Positions 37,743 to 49,606 of a stretch of 64,000 nucleotides of DNA are shown here, one piece after another. Below the pieces are notes generated by a model. It worked only from the letters and a program-made list of their open reading frames with translations. It searched no databases and was not told the DNA's origin. Source of the stretch: Chondrilla cf. caribensis (lineage: Eukaryota; Porifera; Demospongiae; Chondrillida; Chondrillidae); NCBI GenBank assembly GCA_964020155.1, contig OZ026567.1, forward strand, positions 2,266,430-2,330,429, given 5' to 3'. Every line of letters begins with the position of its first letter. Position 1 is the first letter of the stretch. Both the position numbers and the translations under genes were made by a program.

Positions 37743-40265
37743 TTAAATCGGTGGGGTGTCCAACATCATTGTACCCAAAATTGCCATGGAGTTGCCTCGC
37801 TGAATGGCAACAGAGATTCTCTGAATCAAGAAATTGTGAGCCATTTTATCACCCGAGGTATGTTTGATACGGGTACCTAAATCACGGAAAAAGGACCTTG
37901 CTTCTGGGCCGAATGTACCACTTGTTTCGACAGCTACTGGAATGAAGTGGTAAGAGTTTCCAAGGAAGCCATAAGATTTGTGTTTTTCCTTCTCGGCATG
38001 TATGGCAGCTGCTCCTACTTCCAAGCATGTCCTTGGTAGATTTGACTTGCAGAAAGAATCCACGCAAGTGGCATCCCAGACCAAGAATTTGCCCTGGGAC
38101 CAAGGGGTCATGGAGAGACCATCAGGACGCGACCTATCAGAAGATGACAAACCATATGGCTCCAGACGTGAGGGAATCTTTGCAGATGACAATGATCGAT
38201 GTATCACCTGGTTGAGTTCATTGTGTCTCGGGTGTCTCCCTTGACTTTTCCTGCAAGACAGGCCATGAGTACCCAACTCGGTTACCTCGCTTCCACAGTG
38301 AAGGCATTGATGTGGTTGGCAAAGTGGATTACCCAGTCTTAGGCCGACAGCTATTCGAATGGTTTCATCACTCATCCTAAGGCCCAAAGATGTCACCGGT
38401 ATAGCATTTAACCAGGCTCCAGATTCCTTGGTCGAGGAGGCCAGTAGGCGAGCCTTAGTATGTGGATTGCTTGCATTGGAGATCAGAGAATCAAATCTAT
38501 GTTGCACTCTAGGCTGGTCCCAAGCCTTCTGCTGGTGGGTGTTAGCAGGAGATGGTGGTGAAGTGTCCTTAGGTAAATTCTCTTTCCAGGACAAGAAAGC
38601 AGACTTGCGTTCTTTATATGTTGTGGCGAGGAGACGAGAGGGAAGAATCTGTTGAACAAGGAAGGAGGTTCCATCGGCAGAAGCTAAAAAAGCAGATGGT
38701 GCCAGATGAACAGCACTCCTAATCCCAAGGCCGCCAGATCCTATGGGTAGGGTAGCTTGTAACCAGGCTGGGTCATCCTGGTCGAGACAGTTGTTGGTTA
38801 TTTTGGAGATCATTGACCGCAGAAGATCATCATATGAGGCTAAAAGTGGAGATGAAAATGCCAAAGACGTACGAAGAATGTGAAGCAGCTTGGGTAGGGC
38901 AAGAGAGTGGCGTAGCAAAGTGAGGGCATCATGGGATGGAAGATGGCAGAGACGCTCACTGATTACCTCCAGTTGACTGATTTTACTCTCAAGACAGGTG
39001 ACTAAGGAGGTAGAGCTGCTAAGAGGAGATCCAAGCAGGGAGGCATGAATGGGGTCAACAACTTGAAGGGTGGGAAAGGTGCCGAGGAGAGTGTACATTG
39101 AGGATGAATCCTTACAGATGAGTTCATATTTTTGAACATTCAGATGTAGTCCAAGGGACCTCCCTTCCTCTTCAATCATAGATAGATCTTGACAAAGCTC
39201 TTCGCTGTTGCCTCCAAGGGTTCCATCATCCAAATAGAAAACCTTGAACGCTGCGTTCAGCTTAGAGACCATTTTGTGAATTGTAAGACAGAATAAAAGA
39301 GGGCCAAGGGGGTCGCCTTGCTGAATTCCCTCGGCAGAGGGGATCTCCTTGTCATGCCATGAAAGGTTGGAAGGCCTGGAATAAGCTGAGTGGACAAACG
39401 GTAGAAGAGCTGGAATGAACTCCTCCACAGCTTCAAGCATTTTATCCCTCCGGATAGAGTTAAAGGCATTGCGAAAGTCTATCTTAACCAAGGCTTGTTG
39501 AGGAAGTAAGTGGTTGAGAAAAATCCTCGTTGCGTGGATAGCTGCCTCGGATCCTTTGGGGACACCAAACCCGAGTTGCCCTGGGGACAATAAATCAGGG
39601 ATGGACTCAAGTGCATGAAAACTAGCACATTTAGATGCTAATCTTCGTAGTGTGCTGCCGATGGCTATAGGGCGTATCCCACCTCCTTTCTTATTAAGGG
39701 CAACGAGGGATGCCCCGAAGAAAAAAGGGCGTATGCCAGGTGGAGTTCTGCCTTCCAGAACGAGCTTAACAAAAATGGTGAGAGCGTGCAAGAGGGACTG
39801 ACCTCCATCGCCTGCCGACTTGCTGGTGAGATCTTTGATGTGTTGGGGTCTTAGGGCATCGAGGCCACCACTAGAACCTCCTGGGAAGGACTGAATTGCC
39901 CTCACAATAGTTTCGGTAGAAATAGGGAATGATAGAGGTTCATCAAAGGCGCAATGCCGTATGCTAGATCCAGGGTGAGCATCAGGGTGTTTTTGTTTCA
40001 GGGCTGCAAAAGTTGTCTCTGAATATTCGGCGAAAGTGTCTTCTGAACAAGCCAGTCTCACTGCACCTTTGAAATCTCCTTCGCCCAATTTCTGGGAGAT
40101 CCGAAAGGACCACTTCTCTGTGTTCGTGAAGGTCTGGCGTTTCTTAGAGGCCTCGAAGGAATGGAAAACAGATGGAGAGGGATCGGATTCTGACTGAACA
40201 AGGGAATTAACGAAGGTGGTTAGGCTGCGATGTTTGCCTCCTCTAACGGGGGCTCGAAGACATCA
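37743..40265 (-). mobile_element. RLE-type non-LTR retrotransposon, 5'-truncated, long intact ORF
   Basis: One open frame encodes at least 781 residues from ATG 40088 and stays open upstream to a stop at about 40265. Reverse transcriptase motifs are LVKIDFRNAFNS (motif A), GIQQGDPLGPLLF (B) and VFYLDDGT (C, YLDD). A C-terminal C-x2-C-x9-H-x3-C zinc motif (CLHCGSEVTELGTHGLSC) precedes a restriction-like endonuclease (RPDG, then LVWDAT), the order found in R2/Hero/CRE-like retrotransposons, which copy RNA at a nicked target. There is no internal stop over 2.3 kb, which suggests recent insertion. The 5' end is near the (ATT)n run at 40279. The clade is not determined. Confidence 0.85.
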
Positions 40266-40276
40266 GTCCATCCCTG

Positions 40277-40278
<2 letters not shown>

Positions 40279-40324
<46 letters not shown>

Positions 40325-40325
40325 T
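40279..40325. repeat. (ATT)n microsatellite
   Basis: About 15 ATT units between two head-to-head RLE-LINE pieces. Confidence 0.95.
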
Positions 40326-40394
40326 TAGTTGTTGTAATCATAATAATAAATATTATAATAATAATGAAGCTTCTCTGCTTCAACATACCATCAA

Positions 40395-41300
40395 TATTTT
40401 GTGGCCCTATCACTCTTTAGGGAACTCAGCCAACGAAGAAGGCCATGCACTGGAGAACAGAGATCACATCAAATTTTGATACAAAGAGTTTCTGTTGCCA
40501 TTCAGACAGGTAATGCCATCTCAGTTTTGGGCACACTAGATCCACTCAGTGGGACCAGCGAGGACACCCTTTTTCTTTATTTAATGATTTATTTATTATT
40601 GTTATTTTCTTCGTTATGGTTATGGTTGCTATTATTGTACTTTTTGCCATAGTTGGTTAATAGAAGTAGTTTTATTATTATATATTATCTCACCTATTCA
40701 ATTCTACTTATATAATTTATAGTTTTATCACTTATCGTATCATCTTCATCACTATTGTCATGATATGATAATAATATATAGTCATCACTGGCCCTTATAA
40801 GCCAAAATGGCCCCTGGACCTCAGATCTTATTGCTTATAATTCTTTAATTAAATTAAAGATGAATGACTTTATGTTTATGTTGATGCTAAATTTAATAGT
40901 GGCTCTCTCAAGTCATTGTAGAGTAGACAAATCAAGATGAAATGGATTTCATCTTCAATAGTATTTAAATATAAAAATCATAATATATAATAATAAAAAT
41001 TATAATTATTATAACCTAAACTTTACATACAGTATATAATTGAAAAAGTATGCTCTCCTGCTTATATTTCCAGTCAATTGCCTTTGAAACTAGCTGTGCT
41101 ATAGGTTCAGATTCTATATGCTTACTCAGTGAATCGGGATACACTTAAGTTCATGCACTGGTGAACCCAAATCGCTCATGTACTTGTTACAGCATGTCTC
41201 TGTTGCAATGCAATCCCAACAACTTCATACCAGCCAAAGGGGATTACATGATATAGTATATAAAAGACAGGAATATCAAATATAGTCAAAATGGTGTTCA
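40395..41300 (+). mobile_element. RLE-LINE 3' fragment with 3' untranslated region
   Basis: The first 160 bp encodes the extreme C-terminus of the same retrotransposon class (HQILIQRVSVAIQTGNAISV, matching LIQRISVAIQRGN of the element next door). The following non-coding block (41040-41300) recurs at 52905-53190: for example AAAAGTATGCTCTCCTG, TCAATTGCCTTTGAAAC, CATGCACTGGTGAACCCAA and AAATATAGTCAAAATGGTGT. It is a 5'-truncated insertion in the opposite orientation to its neighbour. Confidence 0.7.
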
Positions 41301-41398
41301 ATCCTACGAATCAACCTTGCCACTTGATATCTAGAAATTGTGAAATGAAGCCCATGCGTGAATGACAAACACCAACATATGACGAAATACATGCAAAC

Positions 41399-41399
<1 letters not shown>

Positions 41400-41466
<67 letters not shown>
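41400..41466. repeat. (AC)n microsatellite
   Basis: A clean AC run immediately before a repeat unit that begins near 41474. Confidence 0.97.
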
Positions 41467-41472
<6 letters not shown>

Positions 41473-41473
41473 A

Positions 41474-42400
41474 TTATAATGTTTTCGCTACCAGTGAGTT
41501 AATAGTCAATACCTTATAGAGAACTGCCCTCCTCAACATTCTTGCCGCACACTGGCTTTTATTCGGTGTCTGCCTATCTTTAATTATATTCTCAGTTATT
41601 GTCAAGCTCGTTAAAATTAATGGACTCAATATTAAAGCTAAGGGATAAGCCGGACCATTAGGTTGCGTCTCCGAAACAATTGATTTTGGGACGATCCAAT
41701 CGATATCTGAACAAACTCTCACAGCTTCGAAATTCGCTCGTATTTGAAATAATAACAAAAAAAAACTTTTCTACTTGTACTAGCTCCAACATACCTAAGT
41801 TGAGACTAAAGGTCACTTTTGGATCGCGTACTCGGGAGATTTATCGCCCTGATCCGACGATCAATTTTAGGACGGTAGGATAATTGAATTAAACGCCAAC
41901 TTCTTTCATAGTAGAGTAATCCTCACTATTATCATAATATTATATAAACTGTAATCAGTTACTCCTTCATCCAGTTTAATTTGAAGTTTCAGTAGTAGAT
42001 TGAATGTCTATCAAAGAATAATAAGGACTTCTACATATTATGTCTACACGTAAGAGGTCACGGTAGGCGTATAAGCATCAATAATATCGGACACCACCTA
42101 TATTCGGACACCTAATATCGGCTATTTCACGAAAACTATGGAACCTACCGACTCCCAATGAACTTCGTTTTATAGGCCATTACATGTAGTCGCTCTCCAC
42201 TCAGTATGATCCTCGTAGCTTATATCGCATCCGATTCTGCTAGAGGCGATCACGATCAAAAAGGCGTCCGATAATAATCAGACAGAGGGATTAGCTTGCG
42301 GAAATTTAAAACTTCACTACAGAGTGGAGAAGCGACGGGGTACCGGGATAACATCAGAAGTAATAGCTCTACATGTACGTGGATGGTGAAAATTTTCTTT
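41474..42400. mobile_element. Dispersed repeat family, copy 1
   Basis: It matches 43142-44070 almost end to end, including TTTTCGCTACCAGTGAGTTA, GGACCATTAGGTTGCGTCTC and CGACTCCCAATGAACTTCG. From about 42088 it contains one arm of the inverted-repeat element (GGACACCACCTATATTCGG). No transposase frame was found. The stretch 42400-42930 after it shows no gene. Confidence 0.65.
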
Positions 42401-42934
42401 TGTTTGCTTTCTTGCCATCGAATACAAATGAGACACATTTGTCGGGCCGACTTTCCAGGCCTAGGTCTAGGCATTTGCTATTGACTTTTGTCAAAGCTTG
42501 TTGGTGGGTTGAAGGCAAAGCCGATAATATTGTAATATTGTCTGCGTAGGTGAGGATAGATCAAGGGATCGATTTCAATTTAATGCTTCTTACCTCACGA
42601 CGAAGAGACAGATTTCTTTTGGAACATGATGGCTGTATAGATTTACACTTTTACCTGACTCAGAGGTAAGAAGGATTTTCAGGATAGGTTTCTTTCATAT
42701 TTTTAATTGATAATACATGACATTACGACATTTAACCATTGATAGGTACATACAGTATATTAGATAAGTAACTTTTTGCATGGCTATTAATTATTTTATC
42801 ACACCCGTTATAACTTATCATGTTTCATTAAACAATGATGTGGTTCTTTCCCCTTTGTTCAACATCTATATGAATATTGATGTGGTTTCCATACTGTGCC
42901 TGGTATGATCATTACTACTATTACCTTAGCTTAC

Positions 42935-44070
42935 CTTATAAGACCCTACAGTAAACGTTTGTGACATGCCCTACCAGGTCCTGTGACACCTGCAAGTAAC
43001 CGTTCGTATCAGATTGCATGTGTCGATTTAGAGTGTAGTCTTGCTTCATTCACATTGGCTGCCAATCTCTGGTACTTGTTGATAGTGAAGGTTCCGCTTA
43101 TTTTGTTTTCCTCTGGCCGAATTTGGATCTGGATTTTAATATTATGTTTTCGCTACCAGTGAGTTAATAGTCAATACCTTATAGAGGACTGCCGTTCTCA
43201 AAATTCTTGCCGCACACTGGTGTCTGTCTATCTCTAATAATAATATTATTATATTCTCAATTATTGTCAAGTTCGTTAAAATTAATGGACTCAATATTAA
43301 AGCTAAGGGATAAGCCGGACCATTAGGTTGCGTCTCCGAAACAATTGATTTTGGGACGATCCAATCGATATCTGAACAAACTCTCACAGCTTCGAAATTC
43401 GCTCGTATTTGAAATAAAAATTTCACTTGTACGTACAGTCGTTACCTCCAACATACCTAAGTCGAGACTGAAGGTCACGTTTGGGTCGCGTACTCGAGAG
43501 ATTTATCGGGTTCCCTGATTTGACGATCAATTTTAGGACGGTAGGAAAATTGAATTCATCGCTAACTTCTTTCATAGTAGAGTAAGCCAAACGAAATCCT
43601 CACTATTATCAAATATAAACTGTAATCATTTACTCCTTCATCAAGTTTAATTTGAAGTTTCAGTACTAGAATGAATGTCTATATATCAAAGAATAATGAT
43701 AAGGACTTCTACACGTCTGCATGTAAGAGGTCACGGTTGCAACCGTAAGCGTATAAGCATCAGTAATATCGGACACCACCTATTATTCGGACACCTAATA
43801 TTGGCTATTTTACGAAAACTATGGAACCTACCGACTCCCAATGAACTTCGTTTTATAGGCCATTACATGTATACAGTCACTCTCCACTGATCCTCGTAGT
43901 TTATATCGCATCGTTCTGCTAGAGACGATTACGATCATAAAAAACGTTTACGTCGACAATAATCTATATTCAGACGAAGGGATTACCTTGCGGACAAACT
44001 TCACTACAGAGTGGAGAAGCGACGGGGTACCGGGATAACATCAGAAGTAATAGCTCTACATGTCTACTTT
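42935..44070. mobile_element. Dispersed repeat family, copy 2, with left foldback arm
   Basis: The 5' part (TTATAAGACCCTACAGTAAAC to CTCTGGCCGAATTTGGATC) also occurs at 58310-58505. From about 43764 it is the left arm of a foldback element whose right arm lies, inverted, at about 47210-47480. The RLE retrotransposon at 44362 sits between the arms. Confidence 0.6.
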
Positions 44071-44361
44071 GACGAATTTGTACTATTTTGGGAATTTATA
44101 TAGGCTGAATGGCGTTATTCCTCAATATAAATTCCTAATAGGGGGGAGAAAAGCCATTATTAAGCACAAGAAAAACACCAGTAAGACTGTATGCGTTCTC
44201 GGACACAGGGTACAAAAAACATGGGCCCAGGAAAACTGGATGCTTTGCCCTGGCAAGAATGTCTGTGCTACACCACAAAGATACATGCTAATTATGATTG
44301 GTTAAAGATAACTTAAAGTGATAACAGAAATGATAACAATACTGCGTCAGATCAATTATGT

Positions 44362-47100
44362 TTACAGCAGTGGTCTGTTGGGAGACCAAGCAGAATTGGC
44401 CCTTGAGTGAAAGATGACTTGGGAGCATGAGATGGCTGTTGTGGCTCCAGATGTTAGGATCTTTCTCCACTCAGACATACGGATGTCTTGCCAGGAAGCC
44501 GACAGGGTGGATAGGGAGTCTGGGTTGTAATGGCCCAGGGCTCCGATCTCAATGGTGGAATAACTTGCTATCCAGCCTTTCCTCCTGATATCGGAGAGTA
44601 GGTGCAGGTATTCCAACTTGTTGGCTTTCCTGTTATGTGCAGCAGCCATTGCACTGGGAGTGTTACCGCAGACTGTTAATTCCACCAAGTGAAGAGTCTG
44701 ACCTTTGACAGCTACCAAATCAGGTCTGTATGGGGTGACTACAACGTTTGGAGGGATGGTAGAAGGTGGAGCATCAGATGCCCTTAGGCCAGGAATGTTG
44801 ATAAAAATGGCCCATGAACAGTCAAGATGGAGAAGGAGGTTGTTCTGAAGCTGGTTGAGGACTGAGTCGTGACGCCACGTGAAACGGCCATCCAGGAGAG
44901 CTGTGGGGCATCCTGATAGGATGTGGGCTGTTGTACATGGTGATGGTTGTCTGCATAGAGGACAGACCTGGGAGACTCTAAATTTCCATCGGTGGAGATT
45001 CGTAGGAGTGGGTAGCGTGTCGGACCCGGCTCTCAGCAGGAATGATAGCTGGCCCTTGGGCAGGCCATCAACAATGCGATTCCATAGTTTGGTGTCATCT
45101 TCCAGGTTGATGATGTCTATAAATTTGCGCTGAACTTGGAGGCTTTCAAGGTTGTTATTCCACTTATTCTTCCTTTCCTCTATGACTAGCTGTTTTACTG
45201 CAGTCTTTAGGGCCTTCTTTGGTTGCTGCAGATCGAGCATTTGGAAACGTTCTCTAAGAGCTTTGCTGACCATGAAACCTTGCAAGAAGGCCGGCTCATT
45301 CAGGATGTTGTTCATTTCAATGATGGCTGGGTCAGAGGAGTAGTGGAGGCTCACTAACAGAGACAGCTTAGCTTTCATCATTACAGCACCTAGTGAAGGG
45401 ACATTTGTGACAGTGGGATGATGGATCACAGCCCTTGTTGCATTCCTAGGAAGCTGCAGCCATTTCTTGACAAATCTGGCTATGGTGTTCTCCAAGGTAG
45501 CAATGGTGGATGGTTGGATGAGATTCACCATAAGATGGAAGTGCGTGGATGGTATGAGGTAATGGCGTAGTATCCAGACCTTCATCTCCCCACGGATTGG
45601 GCGGTCGTCAATCTTTTGGAGACCCTCGGTGATGATGGATTTGAGTGAAGAACTAGCAGCTCGTTTGGTCAAAGCCTCACTTGCTGCTATTGTGTGGCCA
45701 AGAAATTTGGTTGGAGCTTCTGACAGACTCCTCGTAGTACCATTCGTTAGGCTGAAATTGGCTTTGGGTGAGACTGTACCATTTTCGATTGACAAAGAGA
45801 CACATTTAGGTGGTTTCAGGCTGAGACCTAAGTCGCTGCAGGCTGAGTTGATTCTTAGGAGGGCTTTTTGGTGGTCAACTTTGTTAGAGTTGATGATTGT
45901 GAGATCGTCCGCAAAGGCCTTTACCTTGTGTTCAGTGCCGTTAGCGTACTTGGGTTGAGCAGGATGATCTTTAAGGGGCTTTGGCAGTTTAGTTCCCGGT
46001 TCGATGTAGCATTTGGCATTTTTCCTGGCCAAGAACCATTGAACTGTGTTGAGGTCAAGGCATTCTGTTTGACCATCAGGGTAAGCGAGTACAGCTCTGC
46101 CATCAGGAAGGTAATCGGTGATAGTAGAATGGTACCAACCACGAGGCTCATCAGAGTTTGGCTCATCCCAAAGGATGTAAACATGGGCGTCTCTAGGCGG
46201 GAGTGAGTCGGAGTTGGCGACTGGAATTTTGGATCTGAAACCCTGAAAGGCCCAGTTGGTAGCCAGGTGGAGAATTGGGCTAATTGCCAAAAGGAAGATA
46301 ATAGGGGACATGGTGTCACCTTGAAAGACACCTTGATCTATTGGAAAGGTAGAAGTGTCCCAATTTTTGGTGTGGATACGAGCCTTTAATTTGCTGTAGC
46401 AATCTGCGATGTACTTGGAGATAGAAGGAGGCACTTTAACCAGGGCAAGCATATCATGGATGAGGCTATGGGGGGTAGAGCCAAATGCGTTTTGAATATC
46501 CAGAAAGGTGATGTTAACGGGGAGCTTCAGCAGCCTAGCTTGGTGTAAAATACCATTGACAGTTGATATGTGCTCTGTAGCTCCAGAAACGCCCCGGAGA
46601 AATCCTTTTTGGATATTAGGATTGATAAAACCATTGGCAAGGCAGTATCTCTCAAGGCGCCTAGCTAGGATCTTGTGGAAAACTTTACCAGTAGCAGAGG
46701 TTAAGGCTATAGGACGGAAGGAGGATGGGAGTTTTGGGTCACCACCCTTGCTGACTAAGATGATCTTGCCTTCACACCATGGTTCTGGGGACTGATGGGA
46801 GTCCTTCACAATACGCGAGAACAGCTCAGCAAGGAAGCTGTGTGTTGAAGGGAGATTCCAGAGGTGGTGGTAGGAGATGCGATCATCACCGGGGGAAGAA
46901 CTCTTATCACACGACTTCAGGACTCTCCTAATCAAAGTGGGAGTGATTGCTGAGGTGTCGAAGTCCTCTTGAAAGGATAGGGGCATTACTTCAGGAACCC
47001 AGGCAGGGATGCCTTGGTATGTAGTTGAGGAGGACTTGAAGGAATTACTAAAGAATTCATACGCAGTGGCAGGAGGAAATTCAGGATATAGGCGTACCGT
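44362..47100 (-). mobile_element. RLE-type non-LTR retrotransposon with inserted SH3-like segment in the RT
   Basis: The ORF encodes 874 residues from ATG 46986 and stays open upstream to about 47100, so the 5' end is probably truncated. RT motifs are FLDIQNAFGS (A), QGVFQGDTMSPIIF (B) and KAFADDLTI (C, FADD). About 110 residues are inserted between B and C and contain a Tudor/SH3-like pattern: VYILWDEP, GWYHSTI, YPDGQTECLDL. The C-terminus has C-x2-C-x9-H-x4-C (CPLCRQPSPCTTAHILSGC) followed by RPDLVAV and LVELTV, consistent with a restriction-like endonuclease of the R2/CRE type. The frame is uninterrupted, implying recent activity. Sequence identity to the element at 37743 is low, so this is a separate family. 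It lies inside the arms of a foldback element. Confidence 0.83.
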
Positions 47101-47209
47101 TCGTCCGAATTTGATCTTTCACAGAGGGTTAAATAACTTGTTCGGATTTCGTGAAGGTGATACATATCCACCTCTATCTTTCATATCTTATAGTGGACAT
47201 GTAGAATTT

Positions 47210-47490
47210 TCACTTCTGATGTTTTCAGGGTTCTTTGTCACTTCTCCACTCTGTAGTGAAGGTTGTCCGCAAGGTAATCCCTCTGTAAGAATATTGATTA
47301 TTATCGGATGCTTTTTTGATTGTCTCTAGCTGAACGATACGATAAGCTACGAGGATCTTCCTGGGTGGAGAGCGACTACATGTAATGGCCTATAAAACAA
47401 GTTTATTGGGAGTCGGTAGATTTCAAGAAAATTAATAGCCAAAATTAGGTGTCCGAATATAGTTGGTGTCCGTTAATTGATATGCTTATA
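47210..47490 (-). repeat. Right arm of foldback element
   Basis: Reversed, it matches the arm at 43764-44060: ACTACATGTAATGGCCTATA, TTATTGGGAGTCGGTAG and TGTCCGAATATAGTTGGTGT. The sequence next to it (47090-47200), reversed, matches the interior of the short element at 59030-59150. Confidence 0.65.
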
Positions 47491-47557
47491 GTGAAGATCT
47501 CGTTGCCAATGGGTTCACTCCATTATAAAGAAGTTAGCAATAATATATAGCTAAACA

Positions 47558-47578
47558 ATGAAACAATGGGAAACCATG
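47558..47578 (+). other. Candidate 21-nt first exon of FMO copy 1
   Basis: ATG followed by six codons (MKQWETM) ends at a GTGAGT donor in phase 0, which joins in frame to the main exon at 49607. The same 21 nt and donor are conserved at 60359-60379 before copy 2. The intron would be about 2 kb. Conservation may reflect only the recent duplication. Confidence 0.35.
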
Positions 47579-48391
47579 GTGAGTAACAATTGGTAACAAT
47601 GAAAAACAATCGAGGGTAGTCAAATTCTTTCAAATCTAAAATTGAAGATGACAAATGTACTATAATTAGAAAGAGCCAGCCAAATTGCCTAGCTCGATCT
47701 AATGGTACGTTAAACTTTGAAATTTGTTTTTAATTCCATTATATTGCGCCAAGTTATGGTTCATTTTGCCGATTTAATTGGCATGGGACAAGTAACCAAC
47801 AAGGAAATGATCCGTAGAAGTTGCGGTTCACTTTCTGAACCTCCGTTGTCAATAGGTCACTTATTCAATGCCGCTTCAGCGGATGTGAGCAGCCACAAAA
47901 ATGTTCCTAACACTATGTATCACAAATTGAGCTACCTATGACCATAAAACGATATAAATGTAGGGGAAAATGGGAATATCATGCCCAACTGCATCCGCAA
48001 ATATGATCATCATCATTCCTGTCCTTGCTCCAAATGCCATTCTTTGTAATCATTCAATTTTAGAATAACTAATGAATTGAATTATCACCTCCTTAAGCTT
48101 ATCCTTATCTACCCGGAGACTCACACTACATTCACTTAGATTTACCGTGCCATTGACAGTATATAACCCATCTAATATCCATTCTTATCCTTTTAGAGCC
48201 TCACATTGCCCACAATTTAATTTCCTATGCCAATATACTCACGTTATCCACTCTCTCTCTTTTTGAGTTTATTATCACCGGATCTCATCACTAGATGATG
48301 TAGGACCTTCAACCAAATATCCCTAGTACACAACCTTTACTACATCACTCACTGTACCTCACTTACATCTTGTTGGTTGTGAAGCTCAAAT

Positions 48392-48422
48392 GAAATAATA
48401 ATAATAATAATAATAATAATAG
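48392..48422. repeat. (AAT)n microsatellite
   Basis: A short AAT run in the FMO copy 1 upstream region; the matching place in copy 2 is much longer (61519-61620). Confidence 0.9.
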
Positions 48423-49606
48423 TAATTAACAAGTAGTTCTTAGGTAGAGTGGAGCTGAAGACTGTATGTACAAGTGGTCAAGGTTTTATTGCTAATCAGT
48501 CGATAGTTGATTGTTTTGGACACACCATATAATCATCTGCATGGTATAGATATGCAAAGGTACCAAATTAAAAGCCTATAAAAATAATGAATAATGATAA
48601 TACTGCATGTTATGTGTCTTTTTATATACTGTATTATTATGTGTATGTGAGCTCACTTGTTTGTGTGTATTCATGTCTGTTTGCATGTGTGTTGTGTGTG
48701 TGTCTTGGCATGTACTGGTGTTTGCCATTGTTGCATACAATTAGGCTTTATTTGAGAATATCTTATATTTCAAGTGACACAGTTGATCAGTAGGTAGCAA
48801 GCAAGGAATAAAAGTTGTACGCATCATTATCATACTGATACTGCCACTGCATGCCAACATTTTAAGATATATATTCTCTCAGTTATTGATTATATCCCAT
48901 CTTCTGTTTTCTAACCATATTTCTGCTATTGTACATGGTTCAAAACAACCATATGCAAATGTTGCAAATAAACTGTCAAAATGGCCTCATTCAAGCCATT
49001 ACTTGACACAAACATAACAGAATCCAAAACCAATGCACCATTAGATACAGATAGCAAACTACATCTTAAGTTTAATCCAGGTTTGAAAGAAATTGACCAC
49101 CTTTGATTTTTCATTGTTAATCCTACTGCATGTCCACAAATTTATCTCAAACAGAGAGATAAATCATTCAAATCCGCAATCCACAAGTGGCTCTTAGGTT
49201 TAGTGGAGCTGAAGATTGTATGTACAAGTGGTGAATGTTTTATGGAAATTGTTAATAGATCGAAAATTGATTGTTTTGGACGCACTATCTAATCTTCTGT
49301 ATGGTATAGATGTGCAAAGGTATAAAATTAAAATATGTACCATTTGCTATCTTATGGAGACCTAAATAATATTCATTATATATCAATAGCTTCAGCAGTT
49401 CCGTGATCCGAGCGTTTGAAATTGATGTCTGATTATCGACTACAATTTCTATCACTGTGAAAAGGTCACATTATATTCATTCAAGATACAACAGATACTC
49501 AACCCAAGCTTCTTAAAACATAAAATTTAACATGACTTTCATATTTTTTTAGTTTCAATCTCTAGCTCCATATTACTGAACTCTTCATCCTCTTATGTGT
49601 TTGCAG

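Noticed and set aside
40216..40479. 87-codon ORF with a poly-Tyr stretch
   Set aside because: It is the (ATT)n repeat read as TAT codons plus the start of a LINE fragment.
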